Positions 11,294 to 21,721 of a DNA stretch of 64,000 nucleotides are shown piece after piece. Location of the stretch: the NCBI GenBank assembly GCA_028287785.1, contig JAQBOZ010000027.1, positions 62,001 to 126,000 on the forward strand, given 5' to 3'. Source of the stretch: Chlorobiota bacterium. GTDB taxonomy: Bacteria > Bacteroidota > Ignavibacteria > OLB7. Below the pieces are notes generated by a model. The model was not told where the DNA came from. It ran no database searches and was given only the letters and a program-made list of their open reading frames with translations. Made by a program: the position numbers and the translations under genes. Numbering within the stretch: position 1 is the stretch's first letter; each line of letters begins with the position of its first letter.

Positions 11294-11332
11294 CCCCCGA
11301 TGGAAATAATAATTCTCATCGGGGATTTTTTT
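11294..11332 (+). terminator. Intrinsic terminator between convergent genes
   Basis: CCCCGATG...CATCGGGGATTTTTTT. Confidence 0.75.
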
Positions 11333-11336
11333 GCGT

Positions 11337-12893
11337 TTATATATCGGCGTCGGCAGCGCGTTCGGCATTGCGCCTGAGAATATCGGCGAGATTCTTTTTT
11401 TCGATTTTGCTCTCCGCCCATGCAAGCACAAACGGCACCGACATCCGGACCTCAAACGGGTCGCGATGAAGCTCTCTAAGCTCCCCGGCCAGCTCCTCCA
11501 GCACGTTCGGCAGATCGCGCTGGTCGCGCAGCCGGAGAACGCGGCGGAGAAACCGGAGAAATACCTGCTCGATGCGGAACGGCTGTTTGCAGTTCGCGAG
11601 AAATCGATAGTAGGATTTGAGCAGATATTCCAGCAGATCCTCATCGCCAAGCTCGTAATGGATCAGCAACTGGGTGATGCGGACCAGCGAATAACTCCAT
11701 TCCCAATGCGAGGATCGATCGCCGGAACCAAAGCTGAGGAGTGGTTCCATCCATGCAAGAGCTTTACGGAATTCCCCCGCGCTGAAATACGTTATTCCGA
11801 TATGATAGCGCAGTCCAAGGAACTGCGGTTCAATGAGAATGCCCTTGAGACGTTCCATTTCGGCCATGAATTCAGGAATTCGCCGCACCGCGGTCGCGGT
11901 TTCACCGATTCCCGCGTCGATTTCCAGACGCTGTTCCATGTAGCGGACGATAACCTGTGCCTGGAGCGACGGATCGGTGCGAAGCGCATCGGAAAATGCG
12001 ACAGTTCGAAATTCCTCCAGCACTTCGTTTGCTTCCGCATACCGGCTGCGCAGCAGAAGATTTTCCAGAAGCGCGTTCAGCCCAAGCGTCAGATGATTTG
12101 TGGACCTGGGATCGAGCCAGGGAGAATTCCGTACGAACGAAAGAAATTCCTGGCAGCAGCGATAATGTTCCCGTAATTCGTAGATCGTCGATAGATAATT
12201 TATCCGTGTATACAGCAGATTGGCAACCGCGATATACGATGCGCCGGGTGGAATTTCACCGCTTACAATTCTTTCCGGCATTTTCCTCTCCAGCTCATCG
12301 GCTTCCTGTCTGCTGTGCAGGGGAGGGACTATCGCAAGCAGATCGAATGCGCGGCGGGAGCTGTTCACCAGTTCCATCTCGTTGATAATCCATTTCGCCT
12401 CGCGATACAGTTCCTCGTACCGACGGTCGAGTTCCTCCGAGGAACGGTCGATCGTGGAGGAGGAATGGAGGAGGTCACGCCTCCAGTGATTGACCTGCAT
12501 CATATGGTTGTGGAGATGGTTTGTCTCCGCGATCACCGCCGCTCTGTTCAGAGCCTTTTCAGCCTGATCGAGCAATCCCTTCGATTTGAGAATCTCAACG
12601 TCCCGCAGCAGTTCAGCCACCTTGATATTCTGCGACATCTCGCTGTGATACGATCGGAGCACCTTCATGATCAGCCGGTGGAGATAGCTCTTCGCCACGC
12701 TGAAATGTTCGGAATATCCCTTCTCCCTCAGCAGCTCGCGGAGCGGCTTTTCATCGTACACCTTCTGCTTTTCAATCGCCCGGAACAGGAGCAGATGCTG
12801 CGCCTCCTTCCGGTGGGTGGAGGCGTGAAGCGTGATATGCCGCTTCTCGCTTCTGGTAAGCGATTTCACGAGTTGGAAGAGATCGTCCTGCAT
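11337..12893 (-). CDS. Alpha-helical (TPR-like?) hypothetical protein, copy 2
   Basis: MQDDLFQLVKSLTRSEKRHITLHASTHRKEAQHLLLFRAIEKQKVYDEKPLRELLREKGYSEHFSVAKSYLHRLIMKVLRSYHS closely matches copy 1. Confidence 0.8.
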   Translation of the reverse strand: MQDDLFQLVKSLTRSEKRHITLHASTHRKEAQHLLLFRAIEKQKVYDEKPLRELLREKGYSEHFSVAKSYLHRLIMKVLRSYHSEMSQNIKVAELLRDVEILKSKGLLDQAEKALNRAAVIAETNHLHNHMMQVNHWRRDLLHSSSTIDRSSEELDRRYEELYREAKWIINEMELVNSSRRAFDLLAIVPPLHSRQEADELERKMPERIVSGEIPPGASYIAVANLLYTRINYLSTIYELREHYRCCQEFLSFVRNSPWLDPRSTNHLTLGLNALLENLLLRSRYAEANEVLEEFRTVAFSDALRTDPSLQAQVIVRYMEQRLEIDAGIGETATAVRRIPEFMAEMERLKGILIEPQFLGLRYHIGITYFSAGEFRKALAWMEPLLSFGSGDRSSHWEWSYSLVRITQLLIHYELGDEDLLEYLLKSYYRFLANCKQPFRIEQVFLRFLRRVLRLRDQRDLPNVLEELAGELRELHRDPFEVRMSVPFVLAWAESKIEKKNLADILRRNAERAADADI

Positions 12894-13122
12894 ATGCCGG
12901 TAGTTATTTGGAAACCATAGAATATCGACCGTCAATCTATAAAATTTCCCGATGATGTAAAGGCTGCAACGTCATTCAACACAATGTGGAAGCTGTTTGA
13001 AACCTTCGAAATTGATCTTCCCGGCTTGAATCATTGCAGGGATTGGGACGATGTTGAGGCTGACCTTGATCCCCCTCCTTTATCCCGTGTGGAGGCCGTC
13101 TATCATTTCCTCCTCATATCTC

Positions 13123-14406
13123 ATGAATCACTTTATGCGTTTACGTGGGATCGTCCCCGGCGCGATCCGTTCCATCGCCTCCAGCGTTCGATATCGCTTC
13201 GCCGCGATGATCGCCATTCCGGCAATGCTCGCCATCCCGGCCGCCGATGATCTTCATGCACAGGGCCAGTGGACCGCATCGGGGTTCGCGGGGGAAAACG
13301 TTGCGGCGATTGCCGCCGACACGAGCGGCCTGATGCTTGCGTACAGCGCATCCGGCCTCTTCAGATCCACCGACAACGGCGGAACCTGGAGCGGACCCAC
13401 GCTCGGCAACATCCCGTGGGGCCTGGCGATGGGGGGGAATGGCGTCGTCTACGCGATGAATATCGATGCGTCCACGTTCAGTGAGCATTTCGCGCATTCG
13501 AGCGATGGAGGGATTACCTGGGAGAGCCACGAGATAAAGGGATTTTCCCACGGGCTCACCATCGATCGCGGCGGCCTGCCGATCATCATCGAGCCCGACT
13601 CGCTGATCAGATCGACCGATGGCGGCAGAAGCTGGAAGCCGCTGGGGATGACCGGGTTCACCGGGGATTTCTTCGATCTTGGCGGCATGGCCTTCGGGCC
13701 GAACAACGAGCTTGTGATCACCAACCGCGGGATCACCGGCGGGCTTGTCTACATCTCGACGAATGATGGAACCTCATGGAAGAGGATCTACAGCGCCAGG
13801 GCCGATCTGTCCGCGGTTCAGTACACGCCGGCCGGAACGCTGTTCCTTGCCTACGATGGGCATTTCATCCGTTCGGTCAGCAATGGGAAGACGTGGACCA
13901 CAATTGCCGGAGTCGATGGGAATGTGCGCGCCGTGGTCGTTCACGGGAATGAGATCTACGCGATGGCCGATGGCCTCTACCGATCCACCGACGAGGGGGC
14001 AAGCTGGGGTTCCGTCACCAGGCAGTCGCTCCCGGAGAACTCCTTCCTGACCTCGCTGATCGTGTCCGCCAGCGGCGATCTGTTCGCCGCCACCAGCAGC
14101 GGCCTTTACCGTTTCAGTCCATCCGCATCGGTTGAGGTTGCCGGTGTTCCCTCCGTGACTCTTTCCCTGCGCCCCAACCCGGCGCGCGATCTGGTCACCA
14201 TCCTGCTTCCGCCGACGGCCTGGTCGTCCTGCCGCCTGGAGGCGTTCGATATGCTCGGGCGGTGCGCCGGCGTGATTGCCGAGGGCATCCCGCCCGGCAC
14301 CGGATCGATGACATGGAACGCGCGCGGGATTCCACCGGGGATATATATGGTGCGGATGGAGATGGATGGCGCGGTACGAACCGCCGGCATTATCCTGACC
14401 CGTTGA
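13123..14406 (+). CDS. Secreted BNR/YCF48-like beta-propeller protein with T9SS type-A sorting domain, copy 2 (ORF extends upstream to 13051)
   Basis: STDNGGTW, STDGGRSW, STDEGASW repeats; C-terminal LSLRPNPARDLVTILLP...GIYMVRMEMDG. Confidence 0.83.
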   Translation: MNHFMRLRGIVPGAIRSIASSVRYRFAAMIAIPAMLAIPAADDLHAQGQWTASGFAGENVAAIAADTSGLMLAYSASGLFRSTDNGGTWSGPTLGNIPWGLAMGGNGVVYAMNIDASTFSEHFAHSSDGGITWESHEIKGFSHGLTIDRGGLPIIIEPDSLIRSTDGGRSWKPLGMTGFTGDFFDLGGMAFGPNNELVITNRGITGGLVYISTNDGTSWKRIYSARADLSAVQYTPAGTLFLAYDGHFIRSVSNGKTWTTIAGVDGNVRAVVVHGNEIYAMADGLYRSTDEGASWGSVTRQSLPENSFLTSLIVSASGDLFAATSSGLYRFSPSASVEVAGVPSVTLSLRPNPARDLVTILLPPTAWSSCRLEAFDMLGRCAGVIAEGIPPGTGSMTWNARGIPPGIYMVRMEMDGAVRTAGIILTR

Positions 14407-14444
14407 GCGGACTCTGGTTCCGCATAAGGCTGATCCGGGCGGAT

Positions 14445-14476
14445 GAACGGGAGATCGTATGCGCGATCTCCCGTTC
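14445..14476 (+). terminator. Strong hairpin downstream of the T9SS protein gene (no long T tract)
   Basis: GAACGGGAGATCG-tatgcg-CGATCTCCCGTTC. Confidence 0.5.
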
Positions 14477-14794
14477 TGCGTTGACGACATTCATACGGCC
14501 GGGCAGGGAGGAGTCGGGACAACCGGCTGAACAATGAGTATGTTGATTCGCGAATGGTTGTCGAAAAGCAATCGGGGAGAAGTAAGGGACCATCGCTTCA
14601 TCTATTATCCCCGGAGCCTGGCCGTTTGCTCATATCCAATGAACGCAACCGCTCCATCACGATAATCGTCACATGCCGATATCCCCTCTCCGGGGATGAT
14701 CGGGAGATGCGGATGACGCGGGGAGCGCCGGGCAATTCATGAATCGATCAACACGGTGTGCCCCGATCGTGGGGAACACCATCAGCGATAGATT

Positions 14795-17188
14795 ATGCAT
14801 CGTCTCCTTCTTCGTTTTGCGGTTGATCATCCGAAGCTCGTCCTCGGCGTGGCGGCGCTTCTGACGATTGCCGCATTCCTTGCCGTCCCGAACATCCGTC
14901 TCCGCCTCGATGGCCGATCGCTGATTCCGGCCGGCGAGGAGAGCCTCCGGGCCAGCGACGGAGCGTCCGCCACATTCAAGCTGAAGGATGTCGTCGTCCT
15001 CTCGCTGGTCGCGAGGGCGCAGGGGGTGATCAACCGGGAGGGGCTGGAGAGGATCGGGAGGATGAGCGCGGAGTTGCAGCGGACCGGCGGGATCATCGAG
15101 CATTCGGTGACCAGCATCGCCACGCTGCCGCTGCTGGCCGCCCGCGACGGCGTGATCGATCCCGAGCCGCCACTTGCCGGCTCCGTGATCGATTCGGCGC
15201 GGGTGAGCACCGTGCGGCGGGAAATCGCCTCCCTCGGCCTGGACAACGGGATACTTCTCTCGAAGGGGGGGACATCGGCCGCCATCTACGCATTTGTCCG
15301 CTCCGATGCCGACCGCGACCAGTTGCTGGAACGGGTGGAGGGGATTGCCGAGAGATATCGCGGAGGGGATTTCGAGGTCTATATCGGCGGAACCGCGCTG
15401 GCGCAGGCGGAACTTGGTCGTTCCGTGGCAAGCGATCTCTTCAAGCTGGTCCCCTGCCTCCTTATCCTCCTGATGATCCTGATGTCCGTGGTGTTCCGTA
15501 ACGCCAGCGTCTCCATCATCTCACTCGCGGAAATCGGCCTCAGCCTGGCCTGGACAGTGGGGTTGATGGGGCTTCTCGGGCAGTCGATCTTCATCACCAC
15601 GCTCGCGCTTCCGGTGGTGCTTATCGCAATCGGCGTCACCGATGATATCTATGCCATCAATCGTTATATCGGCCAGCGGCGGAAATTTCCCGATCAGGAC
15701 AACCGCGACGTGATCGTGGAGGCGTTTCATTCGCTCGGCAAGCCGATCATCCTGACGGCGCTTACATCGATGTCCGGCCTGGCCTCGCTTGCCTTCGCGA
15801 GCCTGGAACCGCTGAGGGTCTTCGGCCTGTTCGGTGCCTTCTCCATCGGCCTCTCCACCGTCTTTACATTTACCATCGTTCCGGCCATCCTTGCGCTCCG
15901 TCCCCCGGCGCTCAGGGAGGGGAGCGTGCGCGCCAACAGGCGTCTCGCCAAGTTCGCCATCAGCCTTCTCACGCTTGTGGAGAAGGTGGGGCGCAGGCGG
16001 ATGGTTGCGCTGGTGCTGGTGCTGAGCATCGGCGCCGTGGCCGTGGCAGTGCATCTCAGGATCGATGACAGCTGGGTGAAGAATCTGGCGCCGGGGAGCC
16101 AGGTTGCGCTGGGGGATCGGGTGATCAACCAGTATATGGCCGGTTCAACGACGATGGATTTCTCGATCGGCTCCAAAACCCCCGATGGGTTCCTCGAACC
16201 GGCCACATTCAGGCACCTCGCCGCCATGGAGGAGGCTCTGTCGCGCGTTCCCAGGGTTGGCGCCGTGCAGAGCACATTTACCGATGTCCTCAGGATCATG
16301 GCGACGTTGCGTGGCGTGGCGTATCCCGAGTTCAGACGCGGGATACTCAACAATTCCATCCCCCTGACCCGTGAGGATATCGAGTCCGCGCTGCTGGTGG
16401 ATGAAACCCTGGACCGCCCGCACATGGGAGTCTACATGACCGACGGACGGAGCAACGCCAGAATGACGGTCTTCGTTCATGAGGCCGATTACGAGCATCT
16501 CCGCCCCGTGCTGGAAACCGCCGCGAGGGAATCCGCCAGGGGATCGCTTTCCGCGACCCCCTTCGGCGACGGCTGGATCAGCTATATCACGGTGAAGCTG
16601 CTGGTGGAGGGGCAGATCGTCTCGATCCTCTTCGCCGCCCTCGCCGATCTTCTGTTCGTGGCGCTGATGCTCCGGTCGATCCGTACCGCCTGCGTCGCGG
16701 TGCTGCCGGTCCTTCTCGGTGTGCTCTTCACCTTTGCCGCCCTGACCCTGTTCGATTCCCCGCTCGGAATTGCCAGCTCGATGTTCGCATCGATCGCCCT
16801 CGGCATCGGCGTCGACTACTCGATTCATCTGGCGGTGGAGAGCAGGGAGGCATGCAGGCATTCGCCGAATTTTCATGTGGCGCTGCGGCGCGCGTTCGCC
16901 GAAACCGCGCCATCGATCATCATCAGCGGAAGCACGATCACCACGGGGTTCGCGGTGCTCCTCCTCTCGTCGGTCGTCCCGAACAGGATGTTCGGGCTGC
17001 TGGTCTGCGTCAGCCTCAGCATCTGCGCCGTGATGACCCTGATCGTGGTTCCCGGGCTTGCCGAGATGTTCGGCCTCTGGTCCACCGTCAAGCGCGTCGA
17101 TCGGCACGCGTCCGTGGTTTCCGCGCGTCCGCGGGGCATCCGTGCCATCGGCAGGGCGATATTCGGGCATTCGGGAGAGAATGCGTGA
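14795..17188 (+). CDS. MMPL/RND-superfamily transporter (two sterol-sensing-like TM blocks)
   Basis: MHRLLLRFAVDHPKLVLGVAALLTIAAF; GVTDDIYAINRYIGQRRK; IALGIGVDYSIHLAVESREA; multiple TM segments. Confidence 0.88.
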   Translation: MHRLLLRFAVDHPKLVLGVAALLTIAAFLAVPNIRLRLDGRSLIPAGEESLRASDGASATFKLKDVVVLSLVARAQGVINREGLERIGRMSAELQRTGGIIEHSVTSIATLPLLAARDGVIDPEPPLAGSVIDSARVSTVRREIASLGLDNGILLSKGGTSAAIYAFVRSDADRDQLLERVEGIAERYRGGDFEVYIGGTALAQAELGRSVASDLFKLVPCLLILLMILMSVVFRNASVSIISLAEIGLSLAWTVGLMGLLGQSIFITTLALPVVLIAIGVTDDIYAINRYIGQRRKFPDQDNRDVIVEAFHSLGKPIILTALTSMSGLASLAFASLEPLRVFGLFGAFSIGLSTVFTFTIVPAILALRPPALREGSVRANRRLAKFAISLLTLVEKVGRRRMVALVLVLSIGAVAVAVHLRIDDSWVKNLAPGSQVALGDRVINQYMAGSTTMDFSIGSKTPDGFLEPATFRHLAAMEEALSRVPRVGAVQSTFTDVLRIMATLRGVAYPEFRRGILNNSIPLTREDIESALLVDETLDRPHMGVYMTDGRSNARMTVFVHEADYEHLRPVLETAARESARGSLSATPFGDGWISYITVKLLVEGQIVSILFAALADLLFVALMLRSIRTACVAVLPVLLGVLFTFAALTLFDSPLGIASSMFASIALGIGVDYSIHLAVESREACRHSPNFHVALRRAFAETAPSIIISGSTITTGFAVLLLSSVVPNRMFGLLVCVSLSICAVMTLIVVPGLAEMFGLWSTVKRVDRHASVVSARPRGIRAIGRAIFGHSGENA

Positions 17189-17497
17189 TGCGGAATAGTC
17201 AGTGGCGGCGTTTATGATATTGCCGGAGAAGATCACGCTTGCCGGCGATATCATGATGCGGATGATGATTATTCGATCGTAATACCGCGTCGTGCGGCTC
17301 ATGAATCGCGTCGCGAAATTTTTTTCATCGTAGGATTTCGGGGATGGCAGTTCGGGTCGATTTTATGCATATCTTACGCCATGCCGTGCAATCAGATCCA
17401 ATGCACAATTCGGCATTTATCGATTTCGCCTCCCCCAATCCGCGATTCGCTACATAACTACAATCTTATAAAAAGATAGGCGCAACCTCTGCTTTAC

Positions 17498-17535
17498 ATG
17501 TGCAGAAATCGTTGCTCATATCATCTTAACCAGTA
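17498..17535 (+). repeat. Direct repeat, left copy: ATGTGCA-N16-TCATCTTAACCAGTA
   Basis: Same two blocks with identical 23-nt offset at 33485-33522. Confidence 0.5.
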
Positions 17536-17772
17536 GGGCCATTTGTCTGGTCTACGGTATGCACCAGCGCATGCCGTGGGGATCCCATGATGATATGGCT
17601 CGCCAGCCGATTTCATTCCCTCCACCACTATGCTCTGCCGTCCTCAGACAGTGAGCACTGCCGCGCCCGTGGCCTGGAGTGAAATGTCAAGTGGAGGGGA
17701 ATGCGATGTCCGCACAATCGATGGACAATGGCGCACCGGTTCCACCGCACGAACGGCGTTCAAGGAAGAACC

Positions 17773-18777
17773 ATGAGAAGATTACGAACTCGCCTTTTCG
17801 GTCTATCCCCTGATGAGGCCACATTCGAACGACGTGGATTTCCCGCCTGTGGCGAGCATCAGCGCCGTCGCCTCGAAACCATTGGCCGCACGTTCCTCAC
17901 CGGCTATCATGCCGCGCTCGACGCCCGCGATTCCACCGATCTTCGCCGCCGACTGGATGGCGTCGAGCTGGAATTGCGCGGCTTTGCGTTCGAGGGGGCC
18001 GGCATGGCGCTTGGGATGATGGATATGCTGCTTCCCTGGCGGCGCGATCGCTGGCGCTCGTTTGCCGAATCCGAGGGGCAGGCACATATCTACATGCTGT
18101 ACGTTGGCCTGGGATGGGCTCTTGCGCGCATGCGCCGCCGGGTGGAAGCCCCGCTGGCGGCCCGCGATCCACTGATCCGCTGGCTTGCTCTCGATGGATA
18201 CGGATTCCACGAGGGCTATTTCCATTGGCGTGAGGTGGCGGAAGAGCATGCTGTTCCCGCCCGGCTGAAGGGCTATGCACGTCGCGCGTTCGATCAGGGG
18301 GTTGGGCGTAGCCTCTGGTTTATCTACGGTGCCGATGTCGTGCGTATCGCCTCGTGTATCGGCGGTTTCCCGGAAAGCCGGCGCGCTGATCTCTGGAGCG
18401 GCGTGGGGCTTGCCTCCGCATATGCCGGCGGAGTGGAAAAAGGGGTGCTCGATCATCTGGTCGGCCTCTCGGGCCTGCATTTTCCCGCCCTGGCGCAGGG
18501 AGTTCTCTTTGCCACCGAAACACGATTGAACGCCGGAAATCTCCTTCCTCACACAACGCTTGCCTGCCGGACGATCTGCAATATCTCCGTGGAGCAGGCA
18601 TCGGCGATGGTGAATATCGACCGGCGGGAGCTGCGATACGACGCGGCGGAGCCGGCCTACGAGATATGGCGATCGCGGCTTCAGTCACATTTTTCTCCAC
18701 AAGCGGAGTTCCCCATGGTCTCTTCTCCGCTTGTGCGGCCGATTGCCTACCACGATACAAGGAGCCTGGAATCATGA
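17773..18777 (+). CDS. Enediyne biosynthesis E3-type protein (DUF1702)
   Basis: LETIGRTFLTGYHAALDA, VELELRGFAFEGAGMALGMMDMLLPW, HIYMLYVGLGWALARM, LDGYGFHEGYFHW; RBS-like AAGGAAGAA before ATG at 17773. Confidence 0.9.
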   Translation: MRRLRTRLFGLSPDEATFERRGFPACGEHQRRRLETIGRTFLTGYHAALDARDSTDLRRRLDGVELELRGFAFEGAGMALGMMDMLLPWRRDRWRSFAESEGQAHIYMLYVGLGWALARMRRRVEAPLAARDPLIRWLALDGYGFHEGYFHWREVAEEHAVPARLKGYARRAFDQGVGRSLWFIYGADVVRIASCIGGFPESRRADLWSGVGLASAYAGGVEKGVLDHLVGLSGLHFPALAQGVLFATETRLNAGNLLPHTTLACRTICNISVEQASAMVNIDRRELRYDAAEPAYEIWRSRLQSHFSPQAEFPMVSSPLVRPIAYHDTRSLES

Positions 18778-20738
18778 GCCATCCCACATTCGTCCAGCGC
18801 ACGGGCCGTCGCTTTGCCGCCCTTGCCGCGGTAACCGGGATCTATTTCGCCGCGCAGCAGCCCACGATCCCGCCGTCGGAGATGGCCGCGCTGGCGAATC
18901 AGTTCCATTTCACCAGCTACCCGCTTCCCGAGGTTCCGGGGTGCGTTCACAAGATGGTGCGCGCCGTTCATCCCAGCCTGAACCATATCCGCTCATGGAT
19001 CTCATCAGTGGGGGCCGGTGTCGCGCTCAATGATATCGATGGCGACGGGCTGGCAAACGATGTCTGCTACGTCGATCCCCGCACCGATAATGTCACGGTG
19101 GCCCCGGTCCCCGGAACGCCCGCGCGCTACCAGCCGTTCCTGCTGAACCCCGCGCCGCTTCCCTACGATCCATCCACCATGGCGCCGATGGGCGCGCTTC
19201 CCGGTGATTTCAACGAGGATGGGCTGACCGATATCATGGTATACTATTGGGGACGCAGCCCGGTGCTCTTCCTGCGGAACGATGATCGGTCCACCATCCC
19301 GACCGCCGCGGCGTATACGCCGTCGGAGCTGGTGACGACCAACGAGCGATGGTTTACCAACTGCGCGACAACTGCTGATCTTGATGGCGATGGTCATCTC
19401 GACATCATCATTGGAAACTACTTCCCCGATGGCGCCGCGATCCTCGATGCAAAGGGCGCCGGGATTCAGACGATGCAGCATTCGATGTCGCGGGCGTTCA
19501 ACGGCGGCACGAAACATCTTCTCCTCTGGGCCGGCGTGACGCGGAACGCCAGCCCCTCCGTACGTTATAACGATGCCGCAGGCGTCCTCGCGGCCGATAT
19601 ATCCCATGCCTGGACGCTTGCGCTTGGCGCCGCCGATCTGGATGGCGACATGCTGCCGGAAATCTATTTCTCGAATGACTTCGGCCCCGATCATCTTCTC
19701 CATAATTCATCGACGCCCGGACACCTGAAGTTCGAGATCCTGGAGGGTGAGCGCGGTCTTACCACGCCCCGTTCCAAGGTGATGGGACACGACTCGTTCA
19801 AGGGGATGGGGTGCGATTTCGCCGATGTAAATGGTGATGGCTTGCTCGATATCTTCGTCAGCAACATCGCCGGCGAATACAGTCTGGAGGAGAGCCATTT
19901 CCTCTGGATCAACACCGGCGATCAATCGAAGATCCGCGCGGGAATCGCTCCGTTCGTCGACCGCGGCGAGGAGCTTGGGCTCTCGCGGAGCAGTTGGGGC
20001 TGGGATACCCGCTTCGGCGATTTCAACAACGACGGCGTGCCGGAGGCGCTTCAGGCTACCGGTTTCGTCAAGGGGACCAAGAACCGGTGGCCGGAGCTTC
20101 ATGAGCTTGCGACCTCCAACGATCAGCTCCTCTCCGATCCCCACTGCTGGCTGGAGCTGAAGCCGGGGGATGATCTCAGTGGCGATCAGATCAACCCGTT
20201 CTACGCGTATCATTCCAGCGGCCGATATTATAACGTGGCCGCCGCCATCGGCCTGGACCGCCGGTCGGTATCGCGCGGTATCGCCACGGCTGATGTCGAT
20301 GGCGACGGTCGGCTGGATTTCGCCGTTGCCAACCAGTGGGACACATCCTTCTTCTATCACAACGACGCGCCATCCGTCGGGGCCTTTCTGGGGCTTCATC
20401 TTGTGCTTCCGCTCTCCGGGACGCAGGAGTTTGCGGCGTATCCCGGACATCCGACCGGCGCGCTTCGCGGTCGCCGGGCCATTGGCGCGCAGGCGCTTAT
20501 CCATATGCCGGATGGACGGAAGCTGGTGGCGCAGGTGGATGGCGGCAATGGTCACTCGGGAAAGCGAAGCCCCGATCTCCAGTTCGGGCTCGGCAATCTT
20601 CCGGCCGGAACGCCGGTGGTGGCCGATATCACATGGCGCGATGGGAACGGACAACTCCATAAACAATCTCTGAATCTCCTGCCGGGATGGCACACGGTTA
20701 TGCTCGGATCGGCGCAAAACGGAAGGGTGGCATCATGA
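18774..20738 (+). CDS. Enediyne biosynthesis E4/UnbV-type protein (FG-GAP/VCBS repeats plus ASPIC/UnbV domain)
   Basis: DFNEDGLTDIMVYYWGRSPVLFLRN, DLDGDGHLDIIIGNYFPD, DVNGDGLLDIFVSN; C-terminal RGRRAIGAQALIHMPDGRKLVAQVDGGNGHSGKRSPDLQFGLG; ATGA overlap with E3. Confidence 0.92.
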   Translation: MSHPTFVQRTGRRFAALAAVTGIYFAAQQPTIPPSEMAALANQFHFTSYPLPEVPGCVHKMVRAVHPSLNHIRSWISSVGAGVALNDIDGDGLANDVCYVDPRTDNVTVAPVPGTPARYQPFLLNPAPLPYDPSTMAPMGALPGDFNEDGLTDIMVYYWGRSPVLFLRNDDRSTIPTAAAYTPSELVTTNERWFTNCATTADLDGDGHLDIIIGNYFPDGAAILDAKGAGIQTMQHSMSRAFNGGTKHLLLWAGVTRNASPSVRYNDAAGVLAADISHAWTLALGAADLDGDMLPEIYFSNDFGPDHLLHNSSTPGHLKFEILEGERGLTTPRSKVMGHDSFKGMGCDFADVNGDGLLDIFVSNIAGEYSLEESHFLWINTGDQSKIRAGIAPFVDRGEELGLSRSSWGWDTRFGDFNNDGVPEALQATGFVKGTKNRWPELHELATSNDQLLSDPHCWLELKPGDDLSGDQINPFYAYHSSGRYYNVAAAIGLDRRSVSRGIATADVDGDGRLDFAVANQWDTSFFYHNDAPSVGAFLGLHLVLPLSGTQEFAAYPGHPTGALRGRRAIGAQALIHMPDGRKLVAQVDGGNGHSGKRSPDLQFGLGNLPAGTPVVADITWRDGNGQLHKQSLNLLPGWHTVMLGSAQNGRVAS

Positions 20739-21721
20739 AGACTTCTATCTGGGATCGGACGGACAGGCTGGCGGGGCTGAGACGGTTCGCTGTGGCGATC
20801 ACGGTTCTCAATATTCTCGGGCACTTCGTCCTGGGCTTTGAACAGTCATGGGCACAGCCGCTGGTGGCGCTTGCCACCGGCTATGGGCTGGAAATCCTGC
20901 TGGAGCTGATCGACGCGCGGCTCAATGGTCGCCCGTCCCGGTTCACCGGTGGGCTGCGTGCCCGGATCGATTTTCTCCTGTCGGCGCATATCACGTCGCT
21001 GGCGTGCAGCATGCTCATTTACTCCAACAGCAGGCTTGGGCCGGTTGTCTTTGCCACCGCCGCGGCGATAGCCTCCAAGGCGATCATCCGCATGAGGATC
21101 AACGGCAATGTCCGGCACGTCTTCAATCCATCGAACATCGGCATCACGATCACGCTTCTCCTCTTCCCATGGGTCGGCGTGGCGCAGCCGTATCAGTTCA
21201 CCGAAAATCTCGACGGGCTGCTGGACTGGGCGCTGCCGGTTGTGCTGATCATTGCCGGCACGTTCCTCAATTCCCGCTTCACCAAGCGGATGCCGCTGAT
21301 CGTCGCGTGGCTTGCAACATTCATCCTGCAGGGTGTGGTCCGCAGCCTCATATTCGGCACGCCGATTCTTCCGACGCTTACCCCGATCACCGGCGTTGCG
21401 TTCCTTCTCTACACATTCTACATGGTCACCGATCCGGCCACCACCCCCAGCAGCACGCGCGGGCAGATCCTGTTCGGGGCCGGCGTGGCGCTGGCATACA
21501 GCGCGCTTGTGATCTTCCATGTGGTGTTCGGGCTCTTCTTCGCGCTCACCATCGTCTGCACGATACGCTACGCATGGCTTCTCGTCTACGGGCTCTATGC
21601 CCGCCCGGCCGCGGCAGCCGCTGCGGCTGCCGCAACGGCGGTTGCTGAACCCAAGGCCAAGCCGGAGGTAAAGGAGATGATTCCGCAGAGCACGGTTATG
21701 CTGGCAAGGGAGGAGGCATGA
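20735..21721 (+). CDS. Enediyne biosynthesis E5/UnbU-type integral membrane protein (RnfD-like)
   Basis: RIDFLLSAHITSLACSMLIYSNSRLGPVVFATAAAIASKAIIRMRINGNVRHVFNPSNIGITITLLLFPWVGVAQPYQFTENLDG; ATGA overlap with E4. Confidence 0.92.
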   Translation: MKTSIWDRTDRLAGLRRFAVAITVLNILGHFVLGFEQSWAQPLVALATGYGLEILLELIDARLNGRPSRFTGGLRARIDFLLSAHITSLACSMLIYSNSRLGPVVFATAAAIASKAIIRMRINGNVRHVFNPSNIGITITLLLFPWVGVAQPYQFTENLDGLLDWALPVVLIIAGTFLNSRFTKRMPLIVAWLATFILQGVVRSLIFGTPILPTLTPITGVAFLLYTFYMVTDPATTPSSTRGQILFGAGVALAYSALVIFHVVFGLFFALTIVCTIRYAWLLVYGLYARPAAAAAAAAATAVAEPKAKPEVKEMIPQSTVMLAREEA

